A stretch of 64,000 nucleotides of DNA from Amycolatopsis suaedae (lineage in GTDB: Bacteria > Actinomycetota > Actinomycetes > Mycobacteriales > Pseudonocardiaceae): the NCBI RefSeq assembly GCF_004214935.1, contig NZ_SFCC01000023.1, positions 1 through 64,000 on the forward strand, in the 5' to 3' direction. This document shows positions 16,604-25,143 of this stretch, piece after piece. Both the position numbers and the translations under genes were made by a program. The notes beneath the pieces were generated by a model that had not been told where the DNA came from, ran no database searches, and saw nothing but the letters and a program-made list of their open reading frames with translations. Positions within the stretch are counted from its first letter, which is position 1; every line of letters starts with the position of its first letter.

Positions 16604-16682
16604 GGCCGTTCTCCTTCGTAGGGTTGGTACGGGTGAAACCCGGCGCGTCGCCGGAATTCATCGCGGGGGGCAAGATGGGCGG

Positions 16683-17606
16683 ATGACCGCGCCCCTCGAC
16701 ACCGAGGCGTTCGACCGGTTGGTCGCGCCGTACCAGGACGAGCTGCGGGCGCACTGCTACCGCATGCTCGGATCCGTACACGACGCCCAGGACGCGCTGC
16801 AGGAAACGCTCGTGCGTGCCTGGCGCAACATCGGCAGGCTCGACGACCGCGGGTTCGTCCGTGCGTGGCTCTACAAGATCGCCACCAACCGCTGCCTCAC
16901 CGCGATCGAGCGACGCGGCCGCCGCGAGCTGCCCGTCGACGTCGGCCCCGGCACACCGGCCACCGAGATCAACTGGCTGGAACCGTATCCGGATCCGTCA
17001 CCGGAGGCGCACTACCTGGCCCGCGAGAACGTCGAACTCGCGTTCGTCGCCGCGTTGCAGCACCTGACCGGGATCCAGCGAGCCGTGCTGATCCTGCGTG
17101 AGGTGCTCGGTTTCTCCGCGGCGCAGGTAGCCGATCAGCTGGATACTTCGCCCGCGTCGGTGAACAGCGCGTTGCAGCGAGCGCGGAAAGTGATCGACTC
17201 GGCCGCCCCGGCTCGGCACACCATCGTGCGGGACCTCGGCGACGAGACCGTGAACCGCTGGGCTGACGCCTGGCAGCGCGGTGACGTCGACGCGATCGTC
17301 GCGATGCTCGCCGACGACGCGCGTTTCTCGATGCCGCCGCTGCCCGAGTGGTACCGCGGCAGGGAGGACATCCGTGCCTTCCTGCTCGACGGCCCGCTGC
17401 GGACCCGGTGGCGCTTCCTGCCCACCACGGCGAACGGTCAGCCGGCCTTCGGCACCTACCGGTGGGACGAGGCCACCGGGCACTACCTGCCCGGCGGGCT
17501 CGACGTCCTCACGATCCGGCGGGGGCAGGTCCGCGACGTGACGTCCTTCCTCACCGCCGACCTCACCCTGTTCCGGCTGCCCGAGCGCGTCCGCCCGGTG
17601 CCGTAG
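16683..17606 (+). CDS. ECF sigma-70 factor with C-terminal SnoaL-like domain
   Basis: 307 aa. Region 2 reads LRAHCYRMLGSVHDAQDALQ, ETLVRAWRN, FVRAWLYKIATNRCLTAIE. Region 4 is LTGIQRAVLILREVLGFSAA and VADQLDTSPASVNSALQRA. Residues from about 190 form a SnoaL/NTF2-like domain (WADAWQRGDVDAIVAMLADD, PPLPEWYRG, RWRFLPTTANGQPAFG). This is the layout of SigG/SigJ-like ECF factors in which the C-terminal domain replaces a separate anti-sigma. No anti-sigma gene adjoins it. Confidence 0.87.
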   Translation: MTAPLDTEAFDRLVAPYQDELRAHCYRMLGSVHDAQDALQETLVRAWRNIGRLDDRGFVRAWLYKIATNRCLTAIERRGRRELPVDVGPGTPATEINWLEPYPDPSPEAHYLARENVELAFVAALQHLTGIQRAVLILREVLGFSAAQVADQLDTSPASVNSALQRARKVIDSAAPARHTIVRDLGDETVNRWADAWQRGDVDAIVAMLADDARFSMPPLPEWYRGREDIRAFLLDGPLRTRWRFLPTTANGQPAFGTYRWDEATGHYLPGGLDVLTIRRGQVRDVTSFLTADLTLFRLPERVRPVP

Positions 17607-17652
17607 CCCGGCTCGCCGCGCCGCTGCTCGTCACGGGTTGTGCCGGGCCCGG

Positions 17653-17886
17653 TCAGTTCCACGGTTCCGCGGCCGGGTCCTCGCCGAGCACCTTCGCGGA
17701 CGCCTCGCACAACGCCATGCCGAAGCGTTGATCCCCGGCGCTGTCCGTACCCCAGACCGCGTCCGCCTCGGTAGCGATCTCCCGCCAGGTCATCCCGGCC
17801 GGCTCCGCACGCCACCGCCGGACCTGCCGGGCGACCTCCGCGGTGACGGTCAAGCCAAGGGTGTCTTCCGGAGAGTCCATCGGCAT
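17653..17886 (-). CDS. Small hypothetical protein
   Basis: 77 aa (ATG 17886, or ATG 17880). A predicted alpha-helical protein with AEVARQVRRWRAEPAGMTWR and EIATEADAVWGTDSAGDQRF. Codon bias is good and the sequence does not mirror a gene on the other strand. It stands alone between the sigma gene and the mocR-type gene. The family is not recognised. Confidence 0.55.
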   Translation of the reverse strand: MPMDSPEDTLGLTVTAEVARQVRRWRAEPAGMTWREIATEADAVWGTDSAGDQRFGMALCEASAKVLGEDPAAEPWN

Positions 17887-17950
17887 TCCCGTCCGTTCGT
17901 CGGAGCGCTGGCGTTTCGGACGATATCGGCCACCCGGCCGGGCCGGGCCC

Positions 17951-19417
17951 CTAGCACCAGACGCCGTGAGGGCCCCTTCCCGGCATCGAGGTCACTGACG
18001 GTGGCCTTCGCATGCGCTGGCCCGGCAGGCAGGCCCGGAGCCGGGTGAGTCCCTCGCCGATCCGCTCGGCACTGACCGTCCCGAAGCCGATCGCCAGGCC
18101 CTCCCGCGTTCCGCCGTACGCCGTGAGGTTTTCGACGGCCACCCCGGCCCGGGCGGCGGCCTCGACGACCGCACCGCCGTCGCCTTCCGAGAGCAGGGCG
18201 CACACGTGCAGCCCGGCACTCGACGGCACCGTCCGCAGCATGGGCTGATCCCGCAGGGAGGCCAGGATGTGATCGCGGCGCACCGCGTACTCCCGCGTCG
18301 TCCGGCGCACGTGGCGGGCGAGCAGGCCCTCGTCGATGAAGCTCGCCAGCGCCGACTGGGTGACGAGGTCGCCGTGCCAGTCCAGCAACTGCCTCGCCTG
18401 CCGCAGCGCCGGGTGCAGCGACGCCGGCGCGACGAGGAAACCCATCCGCAGCGCGGGAAGCAACGTCTTCGAGAACGAGCCGACGTAGAGCACGCGCCCG
18501 TGGCGGTCCAGGCTCTGGAGTGGTTCGAGTGGCCGGTCGCTGAACCGGTACTCGCTGTCGTAGTCGTCCTCGATGATGACCGCGTCGTTGCGTTCGGCCC
18601 ACGCCAGCAACGCCGTTCGCCTGGCGAGCGACATCGGCATGCCGAGCGGGAACTGGTGGGACGGCGTCGTGTAGACCAGCCGGATGCCTCTCGGCAGCGC
18701 GTCGACGTCCAGGCCTTCGGCATCGACGGGCACCTTCGTGATCCGGGCTCCGTGGGACGCGAACAGCCTTGTCGCCGGGGGATAGCCGGGGTCCTCGACG
18801 GCGACCCGGGTTCCGGGTTCGACCAGGACCCGGCCGATCAGGTCGAGGGCCTGCTGGGCGCCCTGGGTCATCAGGACGTCCTCGCCGCTCGTCCGCACCG
18901 ACCGCGCAGCGCCGATGTGCCGGGCGACGGCGACCCGGAGTTCGGCGAGCCCGGCCGGGTCGGCGTAGCCCGACGGCGGCAGCAGCGACGGCCGCAGTGC
19001 CTGGCCGACAAGGCGGCGCCAGGTCCGCAGCGGGAACAGGGCCGGGTCCGGGACGCCGACCCGGAAGTCGAACTCGGGTGCCGCCTGTCCGTCGGCAGGA
19101 GAAGGAAGGGACCGCCAGCGTGCGACAGGCCGCAGTCCGGTGCCTGCGGGAGCGGCCCGCGTGGTTCCGGGCGGCACCGGGGCCGCGCTGACGAACGTGC
19201 CGCGCCCGACGTGCCCGGTGAGGAAACCCTCCGCGGTCAGCCGTTCGTAGGCGACCGCGACGGTGTTGCGGGATACGGCGAGTTCCCTGGCCAGCTCGCG
19301 GGTCGGCGGCAGCCGTTCGCCCGGCCGCAGCCTGCCGTCGAGGATTCCGTCGCGGAGCTGGCGGTAGATCCGCGCGGCCAGGTCGGTGTGGCCGTCGAGA
19401 CTGATGTGGAACGGCAC
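17951..19417 (-). CDS. MocR/PdxR-type regulator (GntR HTH fused to class I aminotransferase)
   Basis: 488 aa. The N-terminal GntR-type wHTH is LAARIYRQLRDGILDGRLRP, GERLPPTRELARELAVSRNT and VAVAYERLTAEGFL. From about residue 110 a class-I/II aminotransferase fold follows: LMTQGAQQALDLIGRVLVEP, VAVEDPGYPP, VIIEDDYDSEYRF, and the PLP Lys motif YVGSFSKTLLPALRMGF. Such proteins sense PLP or an amine and control a divergent gene. The last about 12 codons run through a copy of the dispersed hairpin repeat, so the native C-terminus may have been replaced. Confidence 0.88.
   Translation of the reverse strand: MPFHISLDGHTDLAARIYRQLRDGILDGRLRPGERLPPTRELARELAVSRNTVAVAYERLTAEGFLTGHVGRGTFVSAAPVPPGTTRAAPAGTGLRPVARWRSLPSPADGQAAPEFDFRVGVPDPALFPLRTWRRLVGQALRPSLLPPSGYADPAGLAELRVAVARHIGAARSVRTSGEDVLMTQGAQQALDLIGRVLVEPGTRVAVEDPGYPPATRLFASHGARITKVPVDAEGLDVDALPRGIRLVYTTPSHQFPLGMPMSLARRTALLAWAERNDAVIIEDDYDSEYRFSDRPLEPLQSLDRHGRVLYVGSFSKTLLPALRMGFLVAPASLHPALRQARQLLDWHGDLVTQSALASFIDEGLLARHVRRTTREYAVRRDHILASLRDQPMLRTVPSSAGLHVCALLSEGDGGAVVEAAARAGVAVENLTAYGGTREGLAIGFGTVSAERIGEGLTRLRACLPGQRMRRPPSVTSMPGRGPHGVWC
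17960..17988. repeat. Dispersed hairpin, degraded copy 2, inside the MocR 3' end
   Basis: GACGCCGTGA (17960-17969) followed by GGGCCCC and a damaged right arm (TCCCGGCATC instead of TCACGGCGTC). It is in frame with, and codes for, the last residues of the MocR-type protein. Confidence 0.5.
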
Positions 19418-19428
19418 TCCGCGAGCCT

Positions 19429-19479
19429 ACATTGGCCCAATCAGTATGTGCATTATTGGCGCTGGGATGAGGCCAATGT
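19429..19479. promoter_or_regulatory. MocR operator region with ATTGGC repeats
   Basis: ACATTGGCC (19429-19437) pairs perfectly with GGCCAATGT (19471-19479), and a further ATTGGC lies between at 19455-19460. The three copies occupy the 80-bp divergent promoter of the MocR-type regulator and the MFS gene. MocR proteins are known to bind paired direct/inverted repeats of this size. Confidence 0.5.
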
Positions 19480-19497
19480 GCTGCCTAACGTGAACCC

Positions 19498-20838
19498 ATG
19501 CAGTCCACGAACCCGGCCCGGGTACTGGCGTCGGCCCAGCTGATCAGCTCCGTCGGCGACGGTGCCTACTACGTCAGCTCCGCGCTCTACTTCACGCTCG
19601 TGGTCGGGCTCTCGCCGGCGCAGGTCGGTCTCGGCCTGACCGTGAGCTGGGCCGTCGGCTCGGTCGCCGGTGTCGCGCTCGGGCATCTCGCCGACCGCCG
19701 GGGACCGAGAGGGACAGCCGTCCTGCTGGCCCTCGGAACGGCCGCGTCCGTCACCGCGTTCCTCTTCGTCGGCTCCGTGGTCGCGTTCGTGATCGCGGCG
19801 TGTGCCTACGCGTGTTTCCAGTGCGGCCTCGGTGCCGCCCGGCAGGCTCTGCTCGCCGGGCTGATCGACCCGGCCGAGCGCACGACGTTCCGCGCCCGGC
19901 TGCAGGCGATGTCCAACGCGGGTATCGCGGTCGGCGCGGCGCTCGGCGGGATCGCGCTGGCCGTCGGCACCCGCGAGGCGTACCTGGCGGTGTTCGTCGT
20001 CGACGCGCTCGGTTTCGTCGCCGCGGCCGCGGTACTGCGCGGGGCGCCCGAGGTGCGGACGGCGCGTGTGCGCTCAGGGGAACCGTCGATGGCCGTCCTG
20101 CGTGACCGGCCGTACGCGCTGCTGGCGCTGCTCAACATGATCATGTTGCTGTACATGCCGTTGTTCAGCCTGGTTATTCCACTGTGGATTTCCACCCGCA
20201 CGGCCGCGCCGACCTGGCTGGTGTCGGCGATGCTGGTGCTGAACACGGCGAGCGTGGTGATCTTCCAGGTGCGGGTGGCCCGCGGGGTGAGGAGTCTGGG
20301 CGCTGCCTCCCGGTACGCCCGCCACGCGGGTCTCCTGCTTTTCGTCTCCTGCCTGGTCTTCGCGTTCTCCGCGCTGAGCGAGTCGGCCTGGCTCGCGGCG
20401 CTGGTGCTGCTCGCCGGCGCGGCACTGCAGGTGGTCGGGGAGATGGCGCAGGCGGCCGGCTCGTGGGAGATCGGCTTCGGCCTCGCGCCCGACGGCAAAC
20501 AGGGCCAGTACCAGGGGTTGTTCGGTGCCGGGACGGCTATCGCCAGGATGCTCGGCCCGGTGCTGCTGACCGGCCTGATCCTGACGGGCGGCATGGTGGG
20601 CTGGGTGGTGCTCGGCGGGCTGTTCCTGCTGGCCGGTGTGCTCACCGCGCCCGCGGTCCGCTGGGCGGAACGGAACCGGCGCCCGGCGATGGCCGCCGGC
20701 CGGTACTGCGACCCGACCGCGACAGTTCGCCAATGCGTGGTTCCGCGGGGCGACGATACCGGCGGACGAGTACCTGTGGCCTCGGACGAAACCGGCCACC
20801 TGACCGATGTGGTCACGTGCGGCCGGTCGGCAGGGTGA
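19498..20838 (+). CDS. MFS transporter
   Basis: 446 aa with about 12 membrane segments. It starts ARVLASAQLISSVGDGAYYV, with the loop GHLADRRGPRGTAVLLALG (motif A) after helix 2 and a cytoplasmic loop near residue 185. The last about 55 residues (from RPAMAAGRYCDPTATVRQ) are hydrophilic and atypical for MFS. It is divergent from the MocR-type regulator and presumably exports or imports that regulator's effector. Substrate unknown. Confidence 0.8.
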   Translation: MQSTNPARVLASAQLISSVGDGAYYVSSALYFTLVVGLSPAQVGLGLTVSWAVGSVAGVALGHLADRRGPRGTAVLLALGTAASVTAFLFVGSVVAFVIAACAYACFQCGLGAARQALLAGLIDPAERTTFRARLQAMSNAGIAVGAALGGIALAVGTREAYLAVFVVDALGFVAAAAVLRGAPEVRTARVRSGEPSMAVLRDRPYALLALLNMIMLLYMPLFSLVIPLWISTRTAAPTWLVSAMLVLNTASVVIFQVRVARGVRSLGAASRYARHAGLLLFVSCLVFAFSALSESAWLAALVLLAGAALQVVGEMAQAAGSWEIGFGLAPDGKQGQYQGLFGAGTAIARMLGPVLLTGLILTGGMVGWVVLGGLFLLAGVLTAPAVRWAERNRRPAMAAGRYCDPTATVRQCVVPRGDDTGGRVPVASDETGHLTDVVTCGRSAG

Positions 20839-20874
20839 GGCCCGGTTGACCGGCGATCGGAAGGACTTTCGAGG

Positions 20875-22311
20875 ATGGTGGGCAAGCTCGTCGTGGCCGC
20901 GATGGTGGCCGTGCTGTGCGTGAGCGGAACGCCCGGGGCGGCTTTCGCCGAGACCGGACGACCGGCGTGGCACGACTGCGACCGCCCCGTCGAGGGCATC
21001 CAGTGCGCGGAGCTTCCGGTTCCGGCGGACTGGAAACGCCCACGGGGCGCACGGACCACCATCGGGCTGGCGAAGCTCCCGGCCAGGGATCCGCGGCACC
21101 GTGCCGGTTCGCTGGTGGTCAACCTCGGCGGCCCGGGCCCGCTCATCGACAACCTGCCGGGCGTCAGGGAGCGGCTCGCGGAGCTGACCAACTGGTTCGA
21201 CGTGATCGCGCTGGACCCGCGCGGCATGGGTGACAGCGCGGGCATCACCTGTCCCGAGGCGGCGCCGGAGTGGTTCGCCGTCTGGACGTCCCACGACGAG
21301 CGGACCTGGAACGAGTTCGCGCGGGCCAACGGCGAGTGGGCCGCGGGGTGCGAGCGGGTGGCCGGTCCGCTGGCGGGCAACCTGGACGCCTGGCAGGTCG
21401 CCCACGACCTGGAGGCCGTCCGGGTCGCGCTCGGTGAGGGCGGGCTGAACTACTACGGCAACTCGTACGGCACCGTGTACGGCCAGACCTACGCCGACCT
21501 CTTTCCCACCAGGGTCCACCGGATGTACCTGGACAGCGTGGCCGACCACACCACGCGCTCGGCTTTCCGTGCGACAGCGCCGATGGCCGGGGTGATGGGC
21601 GAGGAGTTCCGCCGGTTCGGGCAGTGGTGCGTGACCGACGCCCGCTGCGCGGTACATCCCGCCGACGGCCGGGACGTGTGGGACCGGCTGCTGGCCGAGG
21701 CGGCCCGGAAACCGCTACCGGCCCCGGGCGCGGGCCCCGGCGCGACGGTGGGCCCGGACCAGCTCCGGTTCGCGGCGTTCAACACGGTCCTGCGCGAATC
21801 TCGCTGGCCTGCCTTCGCCGAGGCGCTCGGCCGGGCACGTGCCGGTGACGCGACGGGCCTGTACGTGGGGACCCCGCCGCCCTCCCCGGACACCATGGTG
21901 AGCAATGTGGCCTGGTGCGCGGACTTTCCGTTCACCCAGGACCACGACGGCATGCGACGGCTCGACCACCGGCTGCGTGCGGTGGAGCCACGCATCGGGT
22001 GGCTGATGGGGCGGTTCCAGTACGCCCGGTGCGCCGGCATGCGTGGTCAGGGCACGTTCCCGCCACGGCCCGTCGGCGCCGTCGGCCTGCCGCCGGTGCT
22101 GCTGGTCAACGGGCTGCACGACGCCTCGACGACGGCCGCGGCGGGCCGGGTGGTCGCCGGGCAGCTGCCCGGCTCGGTCTGGATCGGCGCCGACGCCGGG
22201 CACGGCGTCTATCTCGACGGGAACCGCTGTGTGCGTGACGTCGTGCACCGTTACCTGCGTACGGGCGAGCGTCCCGTGCCCGGCACCGTGTGCCCCCGGG
22301 ACGGGGCCTAG
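20875..22311 (+). CDS. Secreted alpha/beta hydrolase, tripeptidyl-aminopeptidase (TAP-like) family
   Basis: 478 aa with a signal peptide (KLVVAAMVAVLCVSG, cut near AFA). Landmarks: SLVVNLGGPGPLIDN (oxyanion), FDVIALDPRGMGDS, the nucleophile elbow YYGNSYGTVYGQ (G-N-S-Y-G), paired Cys, and a C-terminal TAP-like segment PPVLLVNGLHDASTT (Asp) and ADAGHGVYLDGNRC (His). Actinobacterial members remove N-terminal tripeptides or hydrolyse small amides/esters outside the cell. Monocistronic, followed by the 22.3-22.6 kb repeats. Confidence 0.85.
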   Translation: MVGKLVVAAMVAVLCVSGTPGAAFAETGRPAWHDCDRPVEGIQCAELPVPADWKRPRGARTTIGLAKLPARDPRHRAGSLVVNLGGPGPLIDNLPGVRERLAELTNWFDVIALDPRGMGDSAGITCPEAAPEWFAVWTSHDERTWNEFARANGEWAAGCERVAGPLAGNLDAWQVAHDLEAVRVALGEGGLNYYGNSYGTVYGQTYADLFPTRVHRMYLDSVADHTTRSAFRATAPMAGVMGEEFRRFGQWCVTDARCAVHPADGRDVWDRLLAEAARKPLPAPGAGPGATVGPDQLRFAAFNTVLRESRWPAFAEALGRARAGDATGLYVGTPPPSPDTMVSNVAWCADFPFTQDHDGMRRLDHRLRAVEPRIGWLMGRFQYARCAGMRGQGTFPPRPVGAVGLPPVLLVNGLHDASTTAAAGRVVAGQLPGSVWIGADAGHGVYLDGNRCVRDVVHRYLRTGERPVPGTVCPRDGA

Positions 22312-22389
22312 GCGACCTTGTTTCGCATTCCCGAACACCGTCCCGCGATCTGGACCGACGCGCCAGACAGTGGGACCAGGCGGACGGGA

Positions 22390-22560
22390 ACGTGCAACTC
22401 GCGGGTCCGGAACGGTCGACTCGCGGGTCGGGAACGGAGGACTCGCGCGAATGGCCCGTTCACGCGGGCGACCGGCACCACGTGAGAACCCGCTCCACAT
22501 CGTGAGTTCTGCGCTCACGCACGCGAGTTCCGCATTCCGGCACGCGAGTTCTACGCTCGG
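22390..22560. repeat. Intergenic repeat cluster, tandem units in both orientations
   Basis: The left part carries CTCGCG units separated by about 20 bp (AACTCGCGGGTC, GACTCGCGGGTC, GACTCGCGCGA), the reverse orientation of the 11531-11593 array. The right part has GAGTTCTGCGCTCACGCAC followed by two GCGAGTTC units at 21-bp spacing. From 22471 to about 22550 it is nearly identical to 31768-31840. No gene is supported here. Confidence 0.6.
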
Positions 22561-22594
22561 GACCATCCCCTGGCGCTGCCACCCCTGGCATCCA

Positions 22595-22619
22595 GACGCC
22601 GTGAAGCCCCTTCACGGCG
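22595..22619. repeat. Dispersed hairpin, copy 3
   Basis: GACGCCGTGAA (22595-22605), a CCCC loop, then TTCACGGCG (22611-22619): a perfect 9-bp stem. The flank CCTGGCATC matches copy 1 at 131-139. It follows the TAP-like gene. Confidence 0.6.
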
Positions 22620-22715
22620 AAGTCGGGCGGCCGTCGCGGGTGTCACTTCCGGGTTCCGATCGCACCCCCAGGACGATCGGAACCCGGAAGCCCCCTCGCC
22701 CCTTGCCCCCACCTT

Positions 22716-22853
22716 CAGTCGATGAAAATCGACTGTCAGTCGAATTCGCAGTTCCCACGATGCCGACCCGCCACATAAGAGTCAACTGTGACCTGAGTCA
22801 CATTTTGCATGGGTCGACGACTGTCAGTCGAAGCCCCTTAGACTGAGAGTCGA
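22716..22853. promoter_or_regulatory. Cluster of GACTGTCAGTC palindromes before the EspR-like gene
   Basis: TCGACTGTCAGTCGA (22729-22743) is a perfect palindrome with a one-base centre, preceded by a further inverted half-site CAGTCGA (22716-22722). CGACTGTCAGTCGA recurs at 22818-22831, and a weaker GACTGAGAGTCGA lies at 22841-22853, 20 bp before the ATG. The array fits cooperative binding by a dimeric HTH regulator, most simply the EspR-like protein itself. Confidence 0.55.
22787..22802. promoter_or_regulatory. CRP/FNR-type site TGTGA-N6-TCACA
   Basis: TGTGACCTGAGTCACA matches the cAMP receptor protein consensus exactly in both half-sites. It lies 71 bp upstream of the EspR-like start, between the two palindrome groups. 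Confidence 0.5.
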
Positions 22854-22872
22854 GGGATTGTGGAGGTGAAGG

Positions 22873-23298
22873 ATGCCCGAGAGCTCGGAAAGTGCCGGGT
22901 TGGCCCAACGGCTGGACGAGCTTTTCCGGCGAGGTCGGCCCGGTGGTGAGCGTTGGACCAACGATGAGGTGGCGGCCGCGATCAAGCGGCTCAACCCGGA
23001 CATCAAGGTCAGCGGCACCTACCTGTCCGCGCTTCGCACGGGGAAGCGGACGCGTCCCTCTCCGGAACTACAGCTTGCGCTCGCGAAGTTCTTCGGGGTT
23101 TCGCCCGCGTACTTCTTCGACCCCGGAAGCGCGGATAAGATCAGTCAGCAACTGGCCGCGCTGGACGAGCTCCATCAGTCCGGGGTTCGCTCACTCGCGG
23201 CCCGCGCGGTCGGGTTGTCTCCGGATAACCTGGACGCACTGAAGACCGTCGTCGACCAGATGCGGAAGATGCAAGGACTGCCCCCCGTCGTAGAGTAG
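22873..23298 (+). CDS. XRE-family regulator, EspR-like
   Basis: 141 aa. The extended N-terminal HTH is LAQRLDELFRRGRPGGERWT, NDEVAAAIKRLNPDIKVSGT, YLSALRTGKRTRPSPELQLA and LAKFFGVSPAYFF. The C-terminal helices VRSLAARAVGLSPDNLDALK and TVVDQMRKMQGLP match the dimerisation part of mycobacterial EspR, a nucleoid-like regulator. It heads a tight five-gene operon (next gene 9 bp away). The palindromes upstream suggest autoregulation. Confidence 0.83.
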   Translation: MPESSESAGLAQRLDELFRRGRPGGERWTNDEVAAAIKRLNPDIKVSGTYLSALRTGKRTRPSPELQLALAKFFGVSPAYFFDPGSADKISQQLAALDELHQSGVRSLAARAVGLSPDNLDALKTVVDQMRKMQGLPPVVE

Positions 23299-23307
23299 AG
23301 CGGAATA

Positions 23308-23898
23308 GTGATCACGCCTCCTCAGCCGGACCGCCGCCCCAACCCCCGACGGATCAAGCAGCTTCGTCGGCAGTGCGAAGCGCGGCTCGCCGCGCTGAAC
23401 ATCCCGGAGGGGCTCACCGTCACCGAGCTGTGCGCGCACATCGGCAAGCAGCGGGGCCGTGCCATCCAGCTCGTGTCGACGAAGATGGAGGCCTCCAACC
23501 CCTGCGGCATCTGGGTCGCCGCCGCAGACACCGACTTCGTCTTCTACGACGCCGAGACCAGCAAGCCCCACCAGGAGCACATCATCGTGCACGAGCTGGG
23601 GCACATGATCTGCGGCCACCGCGGCAACGGGGAGCTGGACGACGACACGGCCCGGCTGTTCTTCCCCGACCTCGATCCGGACCTCGTCCGCAGCTACCTC
23701 AAGCGGACCAGCTACGCCAACGACCAGGAGCTGGAAGCCGAGCTGATGGCCAGCGCCATCCTGGAGAAGATCGACCGGGAGTCGCGCCGGCGCGAAACGC
23801 CCGCGCTCGAGCCCGGCAGCGTCATCGCCCGGCTGGCCTCCTCGCTCGCCGAGCCGCCGGAGACCGGTTCCCGCTACCGCCCGCCACCCGCGGAATAG
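23308..23898 (+). CDS. ImmA/IrrE-type zinc metallopeptidase
   Basis: 196 aa from GTG 23308. An N-terminal helical part (RIKQLRRQCEARLAALNIPE) precedes the gluzincin core: HIIVHELGHMICGH gives HExxH (HELGH), and ELEAELMASAILEKI supplies the third zinc ligand, Glu. ImmA/IrrE peptidases cleave or inactivate a partner XRE regulator. The adjacent EspR-like protein is the natural candidate, though that is inference. The C-terminal about 30 residues are Pro/Arg-rich. Confidence 0.85.
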   Translation: MITPPQPDRRPNPRRIKQLRRQCEARLAALNIPEGLTVTELCAHIGKQRGRAIQLVSTKMEASNPCGIWVAAADTDFVFYDAETSKPHQEHIIVHELGHMICGHRGNGELDDDTARLFFPDLDPDLVRSYLKRTSYANDQELEAELMASAILEKIDRESRRRETPALEPGSVIARLASSLAEPPETGSRYRPPPAE

Positions 23899-23907
23899 GC
23901 GCGGCCG

Positions 23908-25143
23908 ATGGACGTCGACAGCGCGAAGTGGCTTGTGTTCCTGCTCTGCGCTGTCTGTGCGTGGACCGGGTTCTTCTACAAGCTGAAGACCCTCAGGAGA
24001 AGTCAGCACGACCGGGCCTTCGTGGCGCTGCTGGTCGCCTTCGCCTGCCACGGCGTGACCTTCGTGATGGCGCTGCTCACGTTCTCCGACGCCTTCGACA
24101 AGTTCGTCGGGGTGCCGAACTTCGCCGTGCTCTGCATGCACATCTTCTCCACCGCGTTCATGGGCTCGGTTCTGGTGGCGATCGCGTACTGGACCCGGCC
24201 GCGGGAGCAGGCCGTCGCGCAGGCGCGCCGGTGGATCCTGGCCACCATCGTCGTGGAGACGGCCATCATCGCGCTCTTCATCAGCGCGCTGGCGGACGTG
24301 ACGAAGCGATCCAGCCACTACTTCATGCACAACGCCCATCAACCCATCGTGATGGCGTACCTGCTCGCCTTCGCGGTGTTCGGCTCCATCGGCACGTTCG
24401 AGATCACCCGCCTCGGCATCTCGTTCTCCTCGGTGGCGAACTCCCTGCCGTGGCTGAAGCACGGGCTGCGGCTCACCGCGCTCGGCGCCGCGATCAACTT
24501 CCTCTACTTCATGAGCCGGGTGATGAACGTCGTCGGCGTCCGCATGGGCATGGACCCGGTGTCCTGGGAGCTGGTGCCGATCGTGCTCACCGGCGTCGGG
24601 GTGCCGATCCTGTACCTCGGGCTGACCCTGCCGTCGTGGGGCCCCCGGGTGTCCGCGATCCCTCGGTCGATGAGCCGGTACCGGACGTTCCGCCGCCTGT
24701 ATCCGCTCTGGCTCGCGGCCTGCGAGGCGTCGCCCGCGACCACGCTGATCCCCCCGCGCCCGCTGCTGCTGGACAAGATCGTGCTGTCCGACCTGAGTTT
24801 CCGGATCAACCGGATGGCCGTGGAGATCCGCGACGCCGAACTGGCACTGCGCGACTGGTTCAATCCCCGGGTGACCGAGGCCGCCGAACGGCTGGGCAGG
24901 CAACGTGGCCTCGACGGCGAGGAGCTTCGTGCCCTGGTCGACGCCAGCCGGTTCGCGGTCGCGTTGCGGGACAAGAACAACGCACGCCCCGTCAACCCGC
25001 CGGGACAGGGCCTGGAAAGCCTGGCACTGGACAGCAGGTCCGACGAGGTGCGCTACCTGGTCAAGGTGGCCACGGCGTTCCAGCGGTCCCCGATCGTCGA
25101 CCAGCTCAAGCACGAGATTGGCCTTCATGACCCAGCACGGTGA
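23908..25143 (+). CDS. MAB_1171c-type putative membrane transporter/sensor
   Basis: 411 aa. Seven membrane segments occupy residues 1-245 (WLVFLLCAVCAWTGFFYKL, FVALLVAFACHGVTFVMALL, MGSVLVAIAYW, ATIVVETAIIALFISALA, VMAYLLAFAVFGSIGTFEI, LGAAINFLYFMSRVM, VPIVLTGVGVPILYLGLTL). A cytoplasmic helical domain follows with LLLDKIVLSDLSFRINRMAV and EIRDAELALRDWF, the DUF6545 pattern. Members typically sit beside XRE and IrrE-like genes in actinobacteria. The function is unknown. It overlaps the amidohydrolase start by 17 bp. Confidence 0.75.
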   Translation: MDVDSAKWLVFLLCAVCAWTGFFYKLKTLRRSQHDRAFVALLVAFACHGVTFVMALLTFSDAFDKFVGVPNFAVLCMHIFSTAFMGSVLVAIAYWTRPREQAVAQARRWILATIVVETAIIALFISALADVTKRSSHYFMHNAHQPIVMAYLLAFAVFGSIGTFEITRLGISFSSVANSLPWLKHGLRLTALGAAINFLYFMSRVMNVVGVRMGMDPVSWELVPIVLTGVGVPILYLGLTLPSWGPRVSAIPRSMSRYRTFRRLYPLWLAACEASPATTLIPPRPLLLDKIVLSDLSFRINRMAVEIRDAELALRDWFNPRVTEAAERLGRQRGLDGEELRALVDASRFAVALRDKNNARPVNPPGQGLESLALDSRSDEVRYLVKVATAFQRSPIVDQLKHEIGLHDPAR

